DNA of 64,000 bases, taken from Piper betle (taxonomy: Eukaryota; Streptophyta; Magnoliopsida; Piperales; Piperaceae). Shown piece after piece: positions 34,906 to 47,962 of the stretch (the first letter of the stretch is position 1; every line of letters starts with the position of its first letter). Made by a program: the position numbers and the translations under genes. The notes beneath the pieces were generated by a model that ran no database searches, was not told the DNA's origin, and was given only the letters and a program-made list of their open reading frames with translations. The DNA is taken from contig JAURVB010014559.1 of the NCBI GenBank assembly GCA_033002965.1, positions 18,921-82,920 of the forward strand, written 5' to 3'.

Positions 34906-37463
34906 ATGGCTTCAACCCAGAAATTGTTGGTAATTCCCATCGTGGTGATGTTCATCTTGAGCATAGGCCAGGCCCGTAATATGCTTGAAGATCAAACCAT
35001 GTCCATGCAATTGAGGTACAGGAAGTGGATGGCCGAGCAAGGACGAGTTTTTTTAAACGATTTAGTAGAAGAGGAACGCTTTGAAATCTTCAAGAAGAAT
35101 GCCGAGTTCATTGACAAGGCTAACAGCGAGGACAAGCCCTATAAGGTTGCCCTCAATGAGTGGGCTGACCTCACCAACGAAGAGTTCAAAACTCGCTTGG
35201 GATACAAATCTTACAACGCTAGCAAAAGAGCAGCTGGGTTGCCATTTATCAACACCATGAGGACGGATGATCTGGAGGCAGTGCCTCCAAGATTGGATTG
35301 GAGGGAGAAGGGAGCAGTCACACCTGTCAGGGCTCAAGGAGAATGCGGTAAGAAGCTAGACTTGATTAAAAACTATACTCTATACACGTGTGCGTATGTA
35401 TATAAGCATAATATATCTAGGCACTCCTATTAATAAAAGGAGTTAAAAGGTCAGCTATAAAGAAAAGTAGTAGATCCAATCAATCAAACTACAGCAAAAA
35501 ATGAAGAAAATTAATCATTATAATGTATTTTCTCATTTAATTAGAGTCTATGTTTAAAATAAGAGTCTATATATCTCTATGACATTATACCACTTAATCT
35601 ACATATAAAATTAGAGTCTATATGTAATAATAGAGATCGCACATAGGCGACACCTGATAGGACAGGTGCCTCACTGACTCATAAGAAGATGAATAAGAAA
35701 GGCTGTACTTGGGGTTCAAGTATAAACATTATTTGTTTTGTAATTTTAAAATATGTAAAGATGGTTTTAAGTAAATAATAGTCTTTCCACTTTACCAGCA
35801 ACTGATCGACTGTAGGTAAACATTAAAAAGATTACAACCAATTAAATAATTATATATAATTAATTGGCCTTACAATTTATTTTAGTAATAATAGTCCTAG
35901 CCCTAAACATGGTCGCCGGGATTACACAACTCTAAATCCTAGTTAGCCCAACGGCTGGCCATAGACACAGACGAATGCGGTTCGCCCTTATATATCCACA
36001 GTTATGCATATCAAAATTATGGTGGACACATCCACAAATATAACTACTATAAACCACAAAAATCCCAGCTTTGTCCGTCCACCATGGATATGCGTTTATA
36101 GACATTTTAATGGGCGTATAATGAGAAACTATGAAATATATAAGTTTTGATGGGCATTATTGCCTTGTATTATAAATGCCTTGTTGAATATATATTAATA
36201 TTTTTATAATGATAAGTTATAACATATAAAATATTAAAATGGTCAGTGAATGCCTCTATTTATATGCAATTTGTCCATCAATTAATTTCAATTAATGATG
36301 ATGAGTCAAACAAAACCACTTATAATTCAATGGAGTCAAACAATACTAACTTTATGTATATTGAATAAAGTCAAACATAATTAATTCTATATTTAGTAGA
36401 GTCAAAAACTCTATAGTTAATAGAATAAAAAAAATTAAATCTCTTAAAAGGAATTTACCCTAACAAAAATTAGAATTTGGGTGGGCAACCCACATAATAA
36501 TGATCAACAATAGTTGCGATGATTACATTATGCCTTACATATCTTATCATACAAAAACGGCTTCATGTGGAAATAAAAAATAGGGTTGTGCACCGTTGAC
36601 AATCATTGTGAATTAGGTTTTCTTATATTTGTATACTGCATTTAGACTATGTGCAATGGTGCATAATTGAATTCAAATTAAAACTATAATTTTTAAAAAT
36701 TTTATGCACGAGAGTTCTTAAAAAGTCAAATTCTGATCAAGTATGATTTTACATGAAATTAACTTTTAAAATTATGCATATGTGCCCTGCCATCTTTTCT
36801 TATAGAATAGAACGATGTAGTGAAATATAGAATATTATTATAGCTCATTGTTTTGGGGGGATGCATCCAGGATGTTGCTGGGCGTTTTCAACAGTTGCAG
36901 CCGTGGAAAGCATTACCATGATCAAGAAGGGCCAGTTACTCGATCTCTCCGAACAGCAGCTGGTAGACTGTGACAGAAAATTCAACAACGGCTGTCGTGG
37001 TGGTTCCATGGTGTCCGCCTTCGACTATATACACCACCATGGTGGACTCGCAAGCCGGTGCCAATACCCATATAAGGGGTTCAACAATGGTGGCTCTTGC
37101 AACAACAAAATCGCTTCCCAAGTGCAGGCCAAGCTCTCTGGTTTTGGAGTAGTGCCACCCAACAACGAGAGCGAGCTATTGAAAGCAGTGGCACACCAAC
37201 CCGTTTCGATTGCTGTCGATTCTACTTGCGACGCTTTCCGTTTCTACTCTAGTGGTATACTTACCCGACACTGCGGTACCAAACTTGACCATGCAGTGAC
37301 TATCATAGGGTACGGGGAGGAAAATGGGATGAAATATTGGTTGGCGAAGAATTCTTGGGGCACCAATTGGGGTGAAAATGGATTCATAAGGATGAGGAGG
37401 GAATCTGGCATTCCAGCAGGAATGTGTGGGCTTACATTGGATGCTTCCTACCCTGTGGTTTAG
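34906..37463 (+). CDS. P4: intact papain-like cysteine protease proenzyme (SAG39-like, C1A)
   Basis: Exons 34906-35347 and 36871-37463 join in phase 1 to give 344 aa. An upstream in-frame extension to 34753 exists, but the family start MAST at 34906, with an immediate signal peptide (residues 1-23), is preferred. The I29 propeptide reads EEERFEIFKKNAEFIDKAN with ALNEWAD downstream. The mature enzyme starts near VPPRLDW. Catalytic residues are Cys150 (CGCCWAFS), His288 (KLDHAV) and Asn308 (KNSWGTNWGE); the oxyanion Gln (AQGECG) is intact. Cys in place of papain Ser24, giving Cys-Cys-Trp, is usual in SAG12/SAG39-type enzymes. The 1523 bp intron is far longer than in its relatives (92-605 bp) and AT-rich. 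It is expected to act as a secreted or vacuolar endopeptidase made as a zymogen. This is the most canonical copy of the P1-P4 group. Confidence 0.94.
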
Positions 37464-39015
37464 GGAGTTTGTGTGTCCTACTGACAAGTTTGTCCAACTC
37501 GTACTCCATGGGTAAACAGCACTCGAAGTGATATATATCTACGATATGATGTTTCTGAAGACGGAGTTGTTTGTGCATTTAGTTGTCTAAGTAACGAACG
37601 TCGGAACAACTTGAGAATTAATGGAGCACTGTAGATTGATAATGTATAACACATAAGTTTGCATACTGGAGAATTTATCAAAATAATGCAAAGTTTCTTG
37701 ATTCAAAATTTCTTACTTGGATGAATGAAATAGAGAGGAGATCGAATCAGGGGCGTCCTTTCCAAAACCCTTTCTGGGTTCACCCTCATGTGGGCGTCCA
37801 ATCAACGCACAATATTCGCTAACTTATACCTTTTCCCGTTCTGTTATCATCTTTCCGCATCCCCAATGAAGAAACGGTTTTGGCTCCTCCCAATGGGGGC
37901 GCCGATGGATGATGCGTCCCCCATCAGATTCTTCATCTGGAGGAGCCAAAAATTATTCCACAATGAATACGTGAGTTCTGAACTTCACAAATAATAAATT
38001 AATAAATAGTAAAGTGCAAGCTACCTAAGTGTCTCGCCGGTGATTACAGTATCACACCTAACAACTCGTGGGCTCACTTGCCCCATTGTTTTCAAAAGAA
38101 AAATAAAATCCAGAAGAAGCAAAGATGACTAACCGGATCCTTAAAAAACCTAGTTGCGAAGTACTTGAACAAACTCAACCCAAATATCTTTACGAAAAAG
38201 TAAACAAATAATTATATATTTTATGACAATTATTTGTAAGCTCATTATTCAATTTTAAAGTTGCAAGATCCGCAATTTAAAACCCATTTTTTACTCTAAA
38301 AATCCTCTCAAGTCAAACATATTCTATGAATGACTACTTCCATTAATGTACATGATACATTTATCAATATATTTCAAGTTTTTTAAAAAATATTTTTGTA
38401 CTAATTTCATATAATTTTTATGTACATAATTGAAAAAAATAGGATATGTAACTTTGAATCGCCTAGGAATTGGCCTAGATCAGTTGACTCCACTCCATGG
38501 CAGTGCTGAGGCATCTGATGAATCCTGAATTTTTAAATTATGCCAATGCCTATACTCATTCCCGGATGTAAATATTGAGGATGATGAATTATGTTTTACT
38601 TTATAATATTTATTTTAACGTGTTATTTCTTTATTCATATTTTTTACTTTATAATATTTAATCTAGAATTGATGCGTGAAGTGTTAAAACATGAAAGATA
38701 CCACACACTTTTTATAATGTAATTTCTATTTTTTCACATGTCTAAAAACGATTAAGAATGATTAATATGTTAGTGCAAATAAAAGTTGTTGCAATTTAAT
38801 ATGTTATTTATTCTGATTTATGTACGTATCTCTACTTTGTGAACAGAAGACAGTATCTTACATCTACCCTATGAATGTGACCTGGTAAGAGACTTTTATT
38901 TGTGCTATCATTGGAGTCAATTTAGAATATTTCAATTGACTTTTGCCTGGGCATAATCGACCTTTGCAGTCACTCTTCAAGGAGAATAAATTCTAATTCT
39001 TTCCTCCTTAAGGTA
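37464..39015. other. Intergenic DNA downstream of P4
   Basis: No supported gene. A 68-residue frame at 37788 (+) lies in a GC-richer patch with a repeated GGGGC/GCGCC texture and no family resemblance. Confidence 0.5.
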
Positions 39016-39612
39016 ATGCTAATTATAGATGACATTTGGCGAGCAAGGAATTATCGACTCGTTAAGTCAAAAGGAAAATTAGATATTCAGAGGATGGTAA
39101 ACAAAATCAATTCCAGATTTCTGTGTCATGTCGAGGTTATAGTTGATATATTGGAAAAGCTTATAATATTCAATCCTTCTCTGCTATCATGCATGCTAAT
39201 TATTTCTTTCCTTCCTACTTTATTTTATTTGATGGAGGGTTTTATCAAAGTATTTCCTCTTGGGCTTTTGTAGTTTACAACTCTGATGCCTCTTGTATAC
39301 TCAGACCGTAGAGCCTATCAAGGAGAAGGAAGCCCAGAAGAATCAGAAGTGAAAGCCTTTTCCAAGGCTTTGGAATATGCTCGCCACACATGTTTCGATC
39401 GCATTCTCTTCTTATCTAATTCTGTTAACTTAGTACATTTCATAAATGGTAAGGACGACTGTATATGCTGGACAAACTACTCTTTACCTTCTTTCTACTC
39501 TCTGTTTTGTAAGTTAAATGCTGTACTCAAGTGGATAAGAAGGGCGTCTAATGCAACAGCCCATAGCTTGGCTGCTCATGCTATGACTATGTATTGTGAT
39601 CAATTGTCGTAA
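39016..39612 (+). pseudogene. LINE-type/RVT_3 RNase H domain remnant
   Basis: 39286-39612 encodes EESEVKAFSKALEYARHTCF, DRILFLSNSVNLVHFINGKD and WIRRASNATAHSLAAHAM, which matches the plant RNase H-like (RVT_3) domain found at the C-terminus of non-LTR retrotransposons and in derived host proteins. The final WIRR-x-N-x-x-AHSLA motif is well preserved; the catalytic Asp of the ESDS-type motif reads LSNS, so it is lost. 39016-39150 in the same strand (IWRARNYRL) looks like the sequence preceding this domain. No start and no reverse transcriptase remain. Confidence 0.75.
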
Positions 39613-40180
39613 TTAAATGAACTTGACTGAGAAGAAATTTCTAGAATCTATCTTTAATAATGGTTTGCAATATGTAATTTACATATCATGAGTGAGGTGC
39701 AACCAGTCAGCTTGGAGCTGACTCTGACACCACTCTATAATTTGTCAAGTCCAGTCTGAGTTCCAAAATTTTAATTTCCCTTTTATGTCTAGCTAGAATT
39801 CATTTTGTCAACCGCCAGCCACATTTATGAGGTGTTTTGTTGCAAGCAAGCAATTCAACATGTAACCGACATACGCTGTTTTAATTTCTAACCTGTAGAT
39901 GTGTTGTTATTAAGGTCAGAACAAATAGTGTGGCAACCATCAAATTTAGTTAAGGAAGTTCAATTACATACTCCTGATCAGGTCAACTAGATTAATGTAT
40001 CTGCCGAACTTCGCCAACATACTTTACATATATAGCTACTTAGTTAACTTAAATAGGAATGAATGACCCAAGTCGTAATTTACATTAGTTAAACATCATA
40101 AATCAATATGATCTGGGTGGTTACTTCCACGCTTATTTCCTCCTTCACTCTTCTACATCCTTTCTACAAGCTTCCAAGCA
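39613..40180. other. Intergenic DNA upstream of P5
   Basis: No gene. 39700-39780 contains GGAGCTGACTCTGACACCACTC, resembling the ends of repeat family R3. Confidence 0.45.
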
Positions 40181-40181
40181 T

Positions 40182-40189
40182 TATTTAAC
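40182..40189 (+). promoter_or_regulatory. P5 candidate TATA element
   Basis: TATTTAAC lies about 90 bp upstream of the P5 ATG. The P1-P4 upstream box is not present, so P5 probably has separate control. Confidence 0.4.
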
Positions 40190-40279
40190 ACCTATTTCTT
40201 TTGACATGCAATCCTAGGACTCCAACTTTAAGTTGTAGTGTTGTTGTGAATTGCAAGCTAGACCAGCTAACACCAAAGA

Positions 40280-40920
40280 ATGGCTTTTGCCAACATGTTG
40301 ATTGCCATGGTGGTGTTGTTTTCTGTGGCAATTGGGATGTCAATAGTTCATGGGATGAAGTCTGAGGAAGAACTTCGAGTTATGCACAAGAGCTGGATGA
40401 ACATGTCTGGCAAGACTTATGGGAACGTTACCGAGAAGGAGGCTCGCTTCCAAATCTTCAAGGCGAATTATGCTTCCATAGAATCCTTCAACAATCTTGG
40501 AAACAAGTCCTACAAGCTTGATCTAAATAAGTTTGCTGACCTCACCCAAGAAGAGTTCGTGAATTCGTACACGGGATTGAAGACTAACCTTAGTTTGGGT
40601 GCCTTATCAAAGAGGAATACCACGGCCAATTTCAAGTACATCAATGTGAGCGTAGATGCTGTGCCGTCGAGCTTGGATTGGAGTAAGAAGGGCATTGTTA
40701 CCCCTGTCAAAGACCAAGGAGAATGTGGTATCTTCCAATAAGTTAGACTATAATTTTTCAACTTGAAAAATTAGAAATGAAGCTCTTCTACATGTAAAAT
40801 GTCTATAGTATACAGGAAGGCAGTGCCCTCCAGCCAGATCCCGCCGCCAAGTTTTGATTTTATTTTTATTTTTTAAAGATTTGGTCCTCCCAGATTTCAG
40901 GAGTGGGTCAGGAAACCTTT

Positions 40921-41013
<93 letters not shown>

Positions 41014-41910
41014 GCTTGTAAGTGATAAATATATTATTTGCATTATTTCAAGATATTGATTTAACTAAAGAGAAAAAATTAAGATGTTTTAATAATTTTT
41101 ATTACTTAGACTCGTGGAGTCAGCCATAAAATTAGACTGATCTGAAGACTTTGCTTCGAAAAACTAAGTAGTCTCCACTCCACGAATCTATCGAGTAAAA
41201 ATAAAATTTTAAATGATGCTAACAACACAAGCTATGCAGTTTCAATGCTTGCTCTTTGATTTTTTCTGTCATCATCATCGTCATGAGTAGTACTAGTTTC
41301 TTCCAATATCTTCTCATAATTGCTTTGAGCAGGATGTTGTTGGGCATTTGCGGTGGCTGCAACCGTGGAAAGCATCACGAAGCTAGAGAAAGGCGATTTG
41401 ATCGACCTATCGGAGCAGCAGCTACTGGATTGCAGCACCGAGAACGATGGTTGCAACGGCGGTCTTAGCGGTCCTACCTTCGACTACATAAAGCAAATTG
41501 GGGGAGTGATCAAGGAGAACAACTATCCATACAAGGGCAGTGTTGGCGCTTGCAATGACAAGGCTTCCCCCAAAGCAGCGACGATCAGTGGCTACGAATC
41601 TGTTCCTGTAAATAACGAGATGGCCCTGTTGCAAGCCGTGGCAAACCAACCTGTGTCGGTCTCAATTGATGTCCACCAGTTGCGGTTCTATTCAGGTGGT
41701 GTTGTCACAGGTGAATGTGGTACAGACCTTAACCATGAATTGGCTGCTGTGGGCTATGGAACAGAATCTGATGGGACACAGTACTGGCTAATGAAGAATT
41801 CTTGGGGAACAGGTTGGGGTGAGGATGGGTACTTGAAGATCCAAAGAAATGTAAGTGAACCTCAAGGGATTTGTGGCATTGCTATGATGGCTACGTACCC
41901 TGTTGCTTAG
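40280..41910 (+). CDS. P5: intact papain-like cysteine protease proenzyme (C1A, divergent branch)
   Basis: Exons 40280-40727 and 41333-41910 join in phase 1 to give 341 aa. Signal peptide about residues 1-25 (MAFANMLIAMVVLFSVAIGM). The propeptide carries a full ERFNIN helix (EKEARFQIFKANYASIESFN) and LNKFAD. The mature region starts near VPSSLDW. Catalytic residues are Cys152 (CGCCWAFA), His284 (LNHELA) and Asn305 (KNSWGTGWGE), with the oxyanion Gln in KDQGECG. The SP-rich substrate-pocket region and six disulfide cysteines look complete. It shares the intron site with P1-P4 but little nucleotide similarity in propeptide or promoter, so it is an older duplicate. The 605 bp intron holds a TATC/TC/AT microsatellite and a piece of repeat R3. 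Predicted secreted or vacuolar endopeptidase. Confidence 0.94.
40919..41013. repeat. (TATC)n(TC)n(AT)n compound microsatellite in the P5 intron
   Basis: Tetranucleotide TATC repeats pass into TC and then AT dinucleotides within the intron. Confidence 0.95.
41015..41190 (+). repeat. Dispersed AT-rich repeat (family R3), partial copy in the P5 intron
   Basis: Motifs TTGTAAGTGATAAATATATT, ATTATTTCAAGATATTGATT and GACTCGTGGAGTCAGCC parallel 4900-5150 and 9600-9790. The copy ends about 140 bp before the exon 2 acceptor. Confidence 0.5.
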
Positions 41911-44204
41911 GAATTAATTTTTATTGTTATAGTGATAAATAAAATCGTGTCTTCCTCATGAGCTAAGCATTCTTCTAATCCAAGGGTTCATATTAAATAT
42001 AGCTTATGCATAAGTATTAGCCGTTGGTGATACTAATTTTTCTCATTTATTATCAGTTAACTTTCTTACTCTAAGACATAATTCTAATTATGATTTGTTT
42101 ACATAAATTATTACACAATTAGTACACATGCATGGTTCTAATGGGGGCACTAAAGTCCCTATTCTATTGTAATAGTAAAATATGGATTTTCTTTTCTACC
42201 ATTAGTTTTATTGTATCACCTTCTCTCTATTTTTATCTTTCTATTGTCAATTATTTTTATGTAATTATCTTTGTTTTTTCTTTTGGGCATTGAAATACGC
42301 CCTTAACCCCTCTCCACCTCTTTTCATTTCTTCCTTTTCTCATTCTCTTCTTTCCCGCCCTTGGCCACTGTCTGGGTTTTCTTGTCGGCGCTTTCCTTAT
42401 GGCAGCCACCTTCATTATACTTCGTGAGTTCATCTCATCCCAATTAGGTAACTTCATACAAGGTCGGTATGATTTCAATAACATTTAAGATTGATAAAAT
42501 CAAACCACTAAATAAATAGCTCTCGTAGCATATCATATTGAACATGTAACAGGTTGAGATAACATATGTCAACACGTTGCAAATAAAATATATTAAATAT
42601 AATATTAATCTTGCTCCCAAGTCAAAAGGAGTAGGTGGTGTACACTATCTTTATCGTAACGTCCCAACCTAATTATAAATTAATAGACCTAAGCTATTTA
42701 TTTAAATTATGAACCAAAATTAAAGTTCTATTGGCAAAATTCAACTAATATAATATTATATTTTATCTTACTAATATATGAATGTGAAATAATTCTGGGG
42801 AATCGCACAATCGACTCTCTTAAAAAATTCGAACCTTTGAATTTCTTTCTTCAACCCATGGGTGTAGCCCATGTGCAATCTAAATAAGCCCAACATCTAA
42901 TATTGTACAAGATCAACTTTAGTGTCATTTATAACGACCTTGGCTAAGTATAAACTAAAAAGTCTAATTTATCTCTTCAAAGTTATTAACTAATTTTAAG
43001 ATCTATATACAAAACCCCTACTAAGATATAGAGTCCTATTCTATAATTTTTGGGGGTGGACCTAACATCTTGGTTGAAAAGATGGACCTTAGACAATTGT
43101 TTACCCTACAAAGGGTACACTTGTAGCATTATTTGTTGGGTTATGTGGGGTGGGTACCCCACTTTGCAAGGAGCTCGACAATTTACAAAAAGATGTTAGA
43201 AATCTTCATCACTCTTATTATGTTTGATTTAGTGTTTGTAAGCACTAATTAGGATTTTATTTTGCAAAGTAAGTTTTTGTAACAAACTACTTTTTTAAAC
43301 CCATGACTTATCTTCTCATAAATTTCTTTTTTGATTTGTTATAGATAATGATGAATTAGATTTCAACTTTAGTGCACAAAGTGCTTGAGTGATATGATTA
43401 AGATTTTTAGATGAGTTGCAATAATATTACTCTATAGGAATTCATATTTCACAGGGGAGCCGTTAGCCGCTTCGAAAAAATTAGTAAGTAACATTCATAA
43501 CTTCGTAGTTAAGGTTTTCATCTTTCACCAAGGTGTCATTAGCTGCTTCGATAAGGTAAATAGATGTTCTTAGTGAATCAAGAAGATAAATACAACGGGA
43601 AAGTAAAAATATCGAAAGGGGGAAACAAGTTTCATAAGTAACATATTAGATGTTCAAGTCCAAAATTATCAAAATAAAAATACTCTAATTATATGTCCTT
43701 ACAAAGCTTTCCTCTGAAACCTGAGCTCAACCTGCGGTGGCAATACTGAATTAGTGCTAAAATCACTAAATTATTAAATCAAGAAATTCAATGAAATATA
43801 CTAACCTCAAAATAGTACTAAGAAGGAATCCTCCGAGCACGTCCAAACCTGAAAATTATAATTATACTTCAATACTAATAATTTTCTATCATACATGCGA
43901 TGACATAATACTATGGAACCAACATTTGAGTAGTTAGCTTTACAAGCAGTCATTTTGAAATAATTATCTTAATCAATTGTCTTTTTCAAAATAATTATTT
44001 TTGGTACAACCATAAAACACGTATATTTATTTATTTTAAACAACTTAGCACATTCAACTAATCATTCAATAATTTATATGTTATATGTTGTACTCATCTC
44101 AATCAATTTCATAATAAGAAATTTTCAATTTCTTAATTTTAATTTCCATTCATGTACATATTCACAACACATATTCTAAATTGAAAGATATATAATGTAA
44201 CAAT
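41911..44204. other. AT-rich intergenic DNA, no gene seen
   Basis: No supported gene over 2.3 kb. Weak traces of repeat R2 (a TAACGACC-type start near 42930) occur. Frames around 42257-42484 are low-complexity. Confidence 0.5.
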
Positions 44205-44560
44205 CTGGCCCAATAAGTAATATTTTAAAAAAGTTAAATTAGTCTCACATCTAATGCCTAATAAAATATGATTTAATATATTAATAAAGATGTACTTAAG
44301 ATTTTCAACTTTATTAATTACTTTTGAAAAGATGACTAAGCCTATCGGTTTGCATTTATTAAACCAAGCCTATACACGTGTATCAGAGCAAGTTTACGAA
44401 CCATGTTGGATAATAGTGGTATGTTAAGAAAAATGAATTTTAAAGACAAAATTTCCTTAAGGTGGGTGGAATGAAATATCTCCTAAAAGTTAAGTTAGTC
44501 TCACATCAAATACTTACCAGAGTAAGATTCAATATATTAGTGGAGATGTGTTTAAAATAA
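44205..44560 (-). repeat. Two inverted copies of dispersed repeat R2
   Basis: 44205-44345 is the reverse complement of the 32690-32840 type (GTCTCACATCTAATGCC; TTCAACTTTATTAATTA). A second, shorter copy lies at 44480-44560 (GTCTCACATCAAATACTTA). Both are in the orientation opposite to the copies near 33 kb. Confidence 0.65.
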
Positions 44561-44849
44561 AAATCAGTTCAAATCAAAATCCGATAGCCCTTAACCATAT
44601 GATTACAACCTTAAGCCCTTAAGCAAAATCGTGCCCTTAAGCAAAATACGATATTATTTTGTTATTATTTCAAATCCGATATTTTTTAATTTATTTTAAT
44701 ATTAGACCGTATAATTAGATTTAGGTTATTTATCACATTAGGACACATGATTATTATTTATAGGTGGGTTAATAAGTTTAGAATATGTTATTCGAGTTAG
44801 AACCCGATTATTTTATTTTATATTTTTCGGGATGTATTTTGTAATATTG

Positions 44850-47706
44850 ATTTGCGAGGAGCAAGTCCAGTTTTTATTAAGAAAATGCCCCTGACCACAA
44901 TCTATTTTCCCCGACCCTCTCCCTCTCTCTCTCCCGATCACCTGACGCCACCCGACCCTTCACCCCAATTCCCCAGGCGACGACCACCATCGGCAGCCGC
45001 CATCCTCCCCGACCACCTTGCCGCCCTCGTCACCACCATCCCCATCCTTCACCTCTTCTCTTTCCTCCTTCCCTCTGCGCCATTGCTCTCACCCGAGCCG
45101 ACTGCGATCTTGTCGCTGCCGCCGCCGGTCACTGGCTTCGGCCACTCTCACCCACTCTCCCCTCGACATTCCCAACACAATCCCAGCCCCATCCACCACG
45201 TGCACTGTGACTTTGGAAACAAAGCCGCTGCTGCAACTTGCTGCCGCCAGCGATCAGAGCCGCCATTGGCCATCATGCACCTGCCGTCGTCCTCCTCATC
45301 CCCTCCACTTGCCCTAAATCACCTCAATTGTACCATTCCCCTCCTCAACCGGAAACCCCTCTTTTGGTACCCTTTGCCCTAGATGACCACATTTCTCGCT
45401 ACCAGTGACTAGCGCCGCTGCCGGCGATCGCCTCGGCAAGCTATTTCCGTCATTGACTCCCTGCTACCACCCTTGCCCAAACCCTCCTTGCCTAGCTGAT
45501 CACTCGCACCTAACGCAACCTCCTCTCTTCTACACTCTTTTCTACTTCCGCGTGGCATTGCAGAATTTTTCTGCTGGATAGCAGCCGCCGGCCATGGTAA
45601 CCCGGCCGCGAGGGCACCAACTCCACCAACCCAACCCTCTCAGCCGCCATCACCTTGCTTTGGCAATAGTCAGCAACTGTGGCTGTCGTCGCCGTCACCA
45701 CGTGACCGACGATTGGGTATAGAATTTTATTCGATTTTATTTGGTAATGAAGTATTTTATGATCTTATTGTGATGCAAATGGTGTGATTATAAATAGTTG
45801 TTAGTTTAAATTTAAATGCATGTTAACGAATGATAATGGTGAATTAGAGTTAGACACTTAATTTTTAAATTATATATATAGTTGTTATGATCGAATTAGT
45901 ATAATTGAATACTAAACTAATCATTGGAGTTAGGGTTAATATCTAATTGAATGAGGATTCATTTCTTATGCTGTGGAATTAGAATACATGATGTTAATAA
46001 TTGAATTAAGATGTAGGTAGCTAATTCAATAGGTCTTAATCATCGATTAGAATGGATTGTATGATTTGAATATAAATGTCACATAATGTCAGGCCATTAT
46101 TACCCATTATTGAATGCCCTAGGTTGAGATGTAGATTGTTTGTCTTGTATAGATTGATGAGGAGTGTAACATTCATTTATTATATTAGGCAATAGTATTT
46201 AGTCTTATTGTATCGGTTCAGAGTAGGAGCTAGCCGCCTAGGCGTGAGAATACGCTCGGAGCTTCTTCCAAGTCTGTTTATGACTCGTTCCCCAATTTAC
46301 ATTCTATTCCATTGTATGTTTGTTTTATTATTTGTAGAACGGGTTATGTGGCATTTTATCGGATCCCACTTAATTGGGGCTATTTAATCAACCGGTTTTT
46401 CGGAATAATAACCCTCAAAGATGATATCCTTCAAATTGGATTTCGAAAATAAGATCTACCGTAATTTGCCTTTGGGTATATTATATAAATTCCTTCCTAG
46501 ACATATATATAGTTTTATCTTATTTCAGTGAGACAAGAGATGAGAAAACTAACTTTCACGTACCATGATCCGGTGCACGTGCCAGTCAAAGTGGGCTTTA
46601 GATTAGTAAGAGTGTTGTTTCATTTCCGAGGGATCCTGACATCTCTCATTTTGAGTATCATCACACTCGGAGAAACATAGAGGTTTATGGGTATTGTTCA
46701 ATACAACGCACGTCCGGACTTGTGATTCAATGGGTGCTAAAGGCGACTTCCTAAGAGTACTCAGCTTTCGTGCTCAAGGCCAGGAGAATTATTGAGGAAA
46801 AGAATAGGCTTAGGATATACTGGTAGTTCCAAGAGACCAGAAAAATGAGAAAATACCGAGAGAGGCATCAGACCAGTCAGTTCAGGATGCTATCAGGTTT
46901 GCAGCATGGTGGCTCCTCAATAGATGCACTGAGGAGTGTTCATGAGAAGTATATAAATATTTTCTTTAAAATGAGAGTTAACTCTCATTTGCTAGTTTGC
47001 TATGTAGTTATGTTTTTAGACTGGTAGCACTTGTTACTTAGGTTTATGTATATATATATATAGTGTGGATAAAATACTAGATATGTCGGCCTGGTTGGAG
47101 GAGCAGTGACCTACCTTGGACACACACAATCATGCTCGTCGATAGAATGTTTGTTTTGGTTCTTTTGGTTGTTTGTTAAGTTATTAAGAAAATGTAATTT
47201 TTTTGATGAAATTGCTTGATATAAAAGATTATATGTTAAAAATTTTGGTAATTAAAAATAGATAGTGATAATATGATCCGAAATAGATATTAGTGTGGAG
47301 ATTGAATGATGAAGGTGTAAATGTAAATTTGTAGGTGGGTTGAGACCCAAAATGTAGAGAATATTTTAATGTGGCCAAATTAAATATTATGTGGAAAATA
47401 CGGTGTAATGAATATATATTGATTTATGTATTTATCAAGTTAATTTGATAGGGTGGATCGTAATTGTACTTTTAGTGGAGATTTTGTCTGTTTTATTTTA
47501 AGCATTTTTATTGATTTTATCGTAATTATTTTAATATGTAAATTGATTATCATGTCATCTATTTAGTAGCATGTTAAGGTTTCGTATATTTATCCATGCA
47601 TAACAATTAGTATCTTTCATCTTAAAACACCAAGAGTGGATTAGCCGACTTATTTGGGATCCGTGACATTCCGTTTTGGTTTGCGAGCGAGTTGGATTCA
47701 GGGTGT
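44850..47706 (+). repeat. LTR-like repeat R4, long copy
   Basis: The segment 46300-47000 is similar to the reverse complement of 51600-52240: GGATCCCACTTAA, AATAACCCT, TCAGTGAGACA, CCAGTCA and AGAGTACTC motifs occur in the same order. It ends GGGTGTCACA near 47701-47710, the counterpart of GGGATGTTACA at the other copy, which looks like an LTR terminus. The 5' part (44885-45700) is C-rich with proline-rich pseudo-frames. No internal coding domain is seen, so a solo or decayed LTR is likely; the left boundary is uncertain. Confidence 0.55.
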
Positions 47707-47707
47707 C

Positions 47708-47962
47708 ACACATGAGACTTATTATTTAAATAAATCTTATATTTAGCTAAAAGAAATATTTAGACCATTATAGTACTCACTACATAAATTATGCCAATAT
47801 CAAATGTACATAATAATAAATATTCATTAACTTCACTTTTTCCAATAAAAAAATTGTAGATGACTTGGAGTCGTCTTGAAGTTGACCTAGCTAGTCTACT
47901 TCATCCCCCAACCAATGCAGGTGAGTCACGGTCCGAACGCTTTAAAAGTATGCCATAAAGTT
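47708..47962 (+). repeat. 255 bp direct repeat, copy next to P7
   Basis: It is about 90 percent identical by eye to 48977-49229. It shares GAGACTTATTATT, CCATTATAGTACTCACTACA, GATGACTTGGAGTCGTCTT and a final AAAGTATGCC(A/G)TAAAGTTG. The copy stops exactly where the P7 protease scrap begins. Its end also resembles repeat family R3. Confidence 0.85.

Noticed and set aside
39016..39273. Separate 85-residue gene
   Set aside because: Its IWRARN text fits the region before the RNase H domain of a non-LTR element and is contiguous with that remnant.
44852..45382. 176-residue Pro/Ser/His-rich frame
   Set aside because: Low-complexity C-rich part of an LTR-like repeat; no domain or plausible start.
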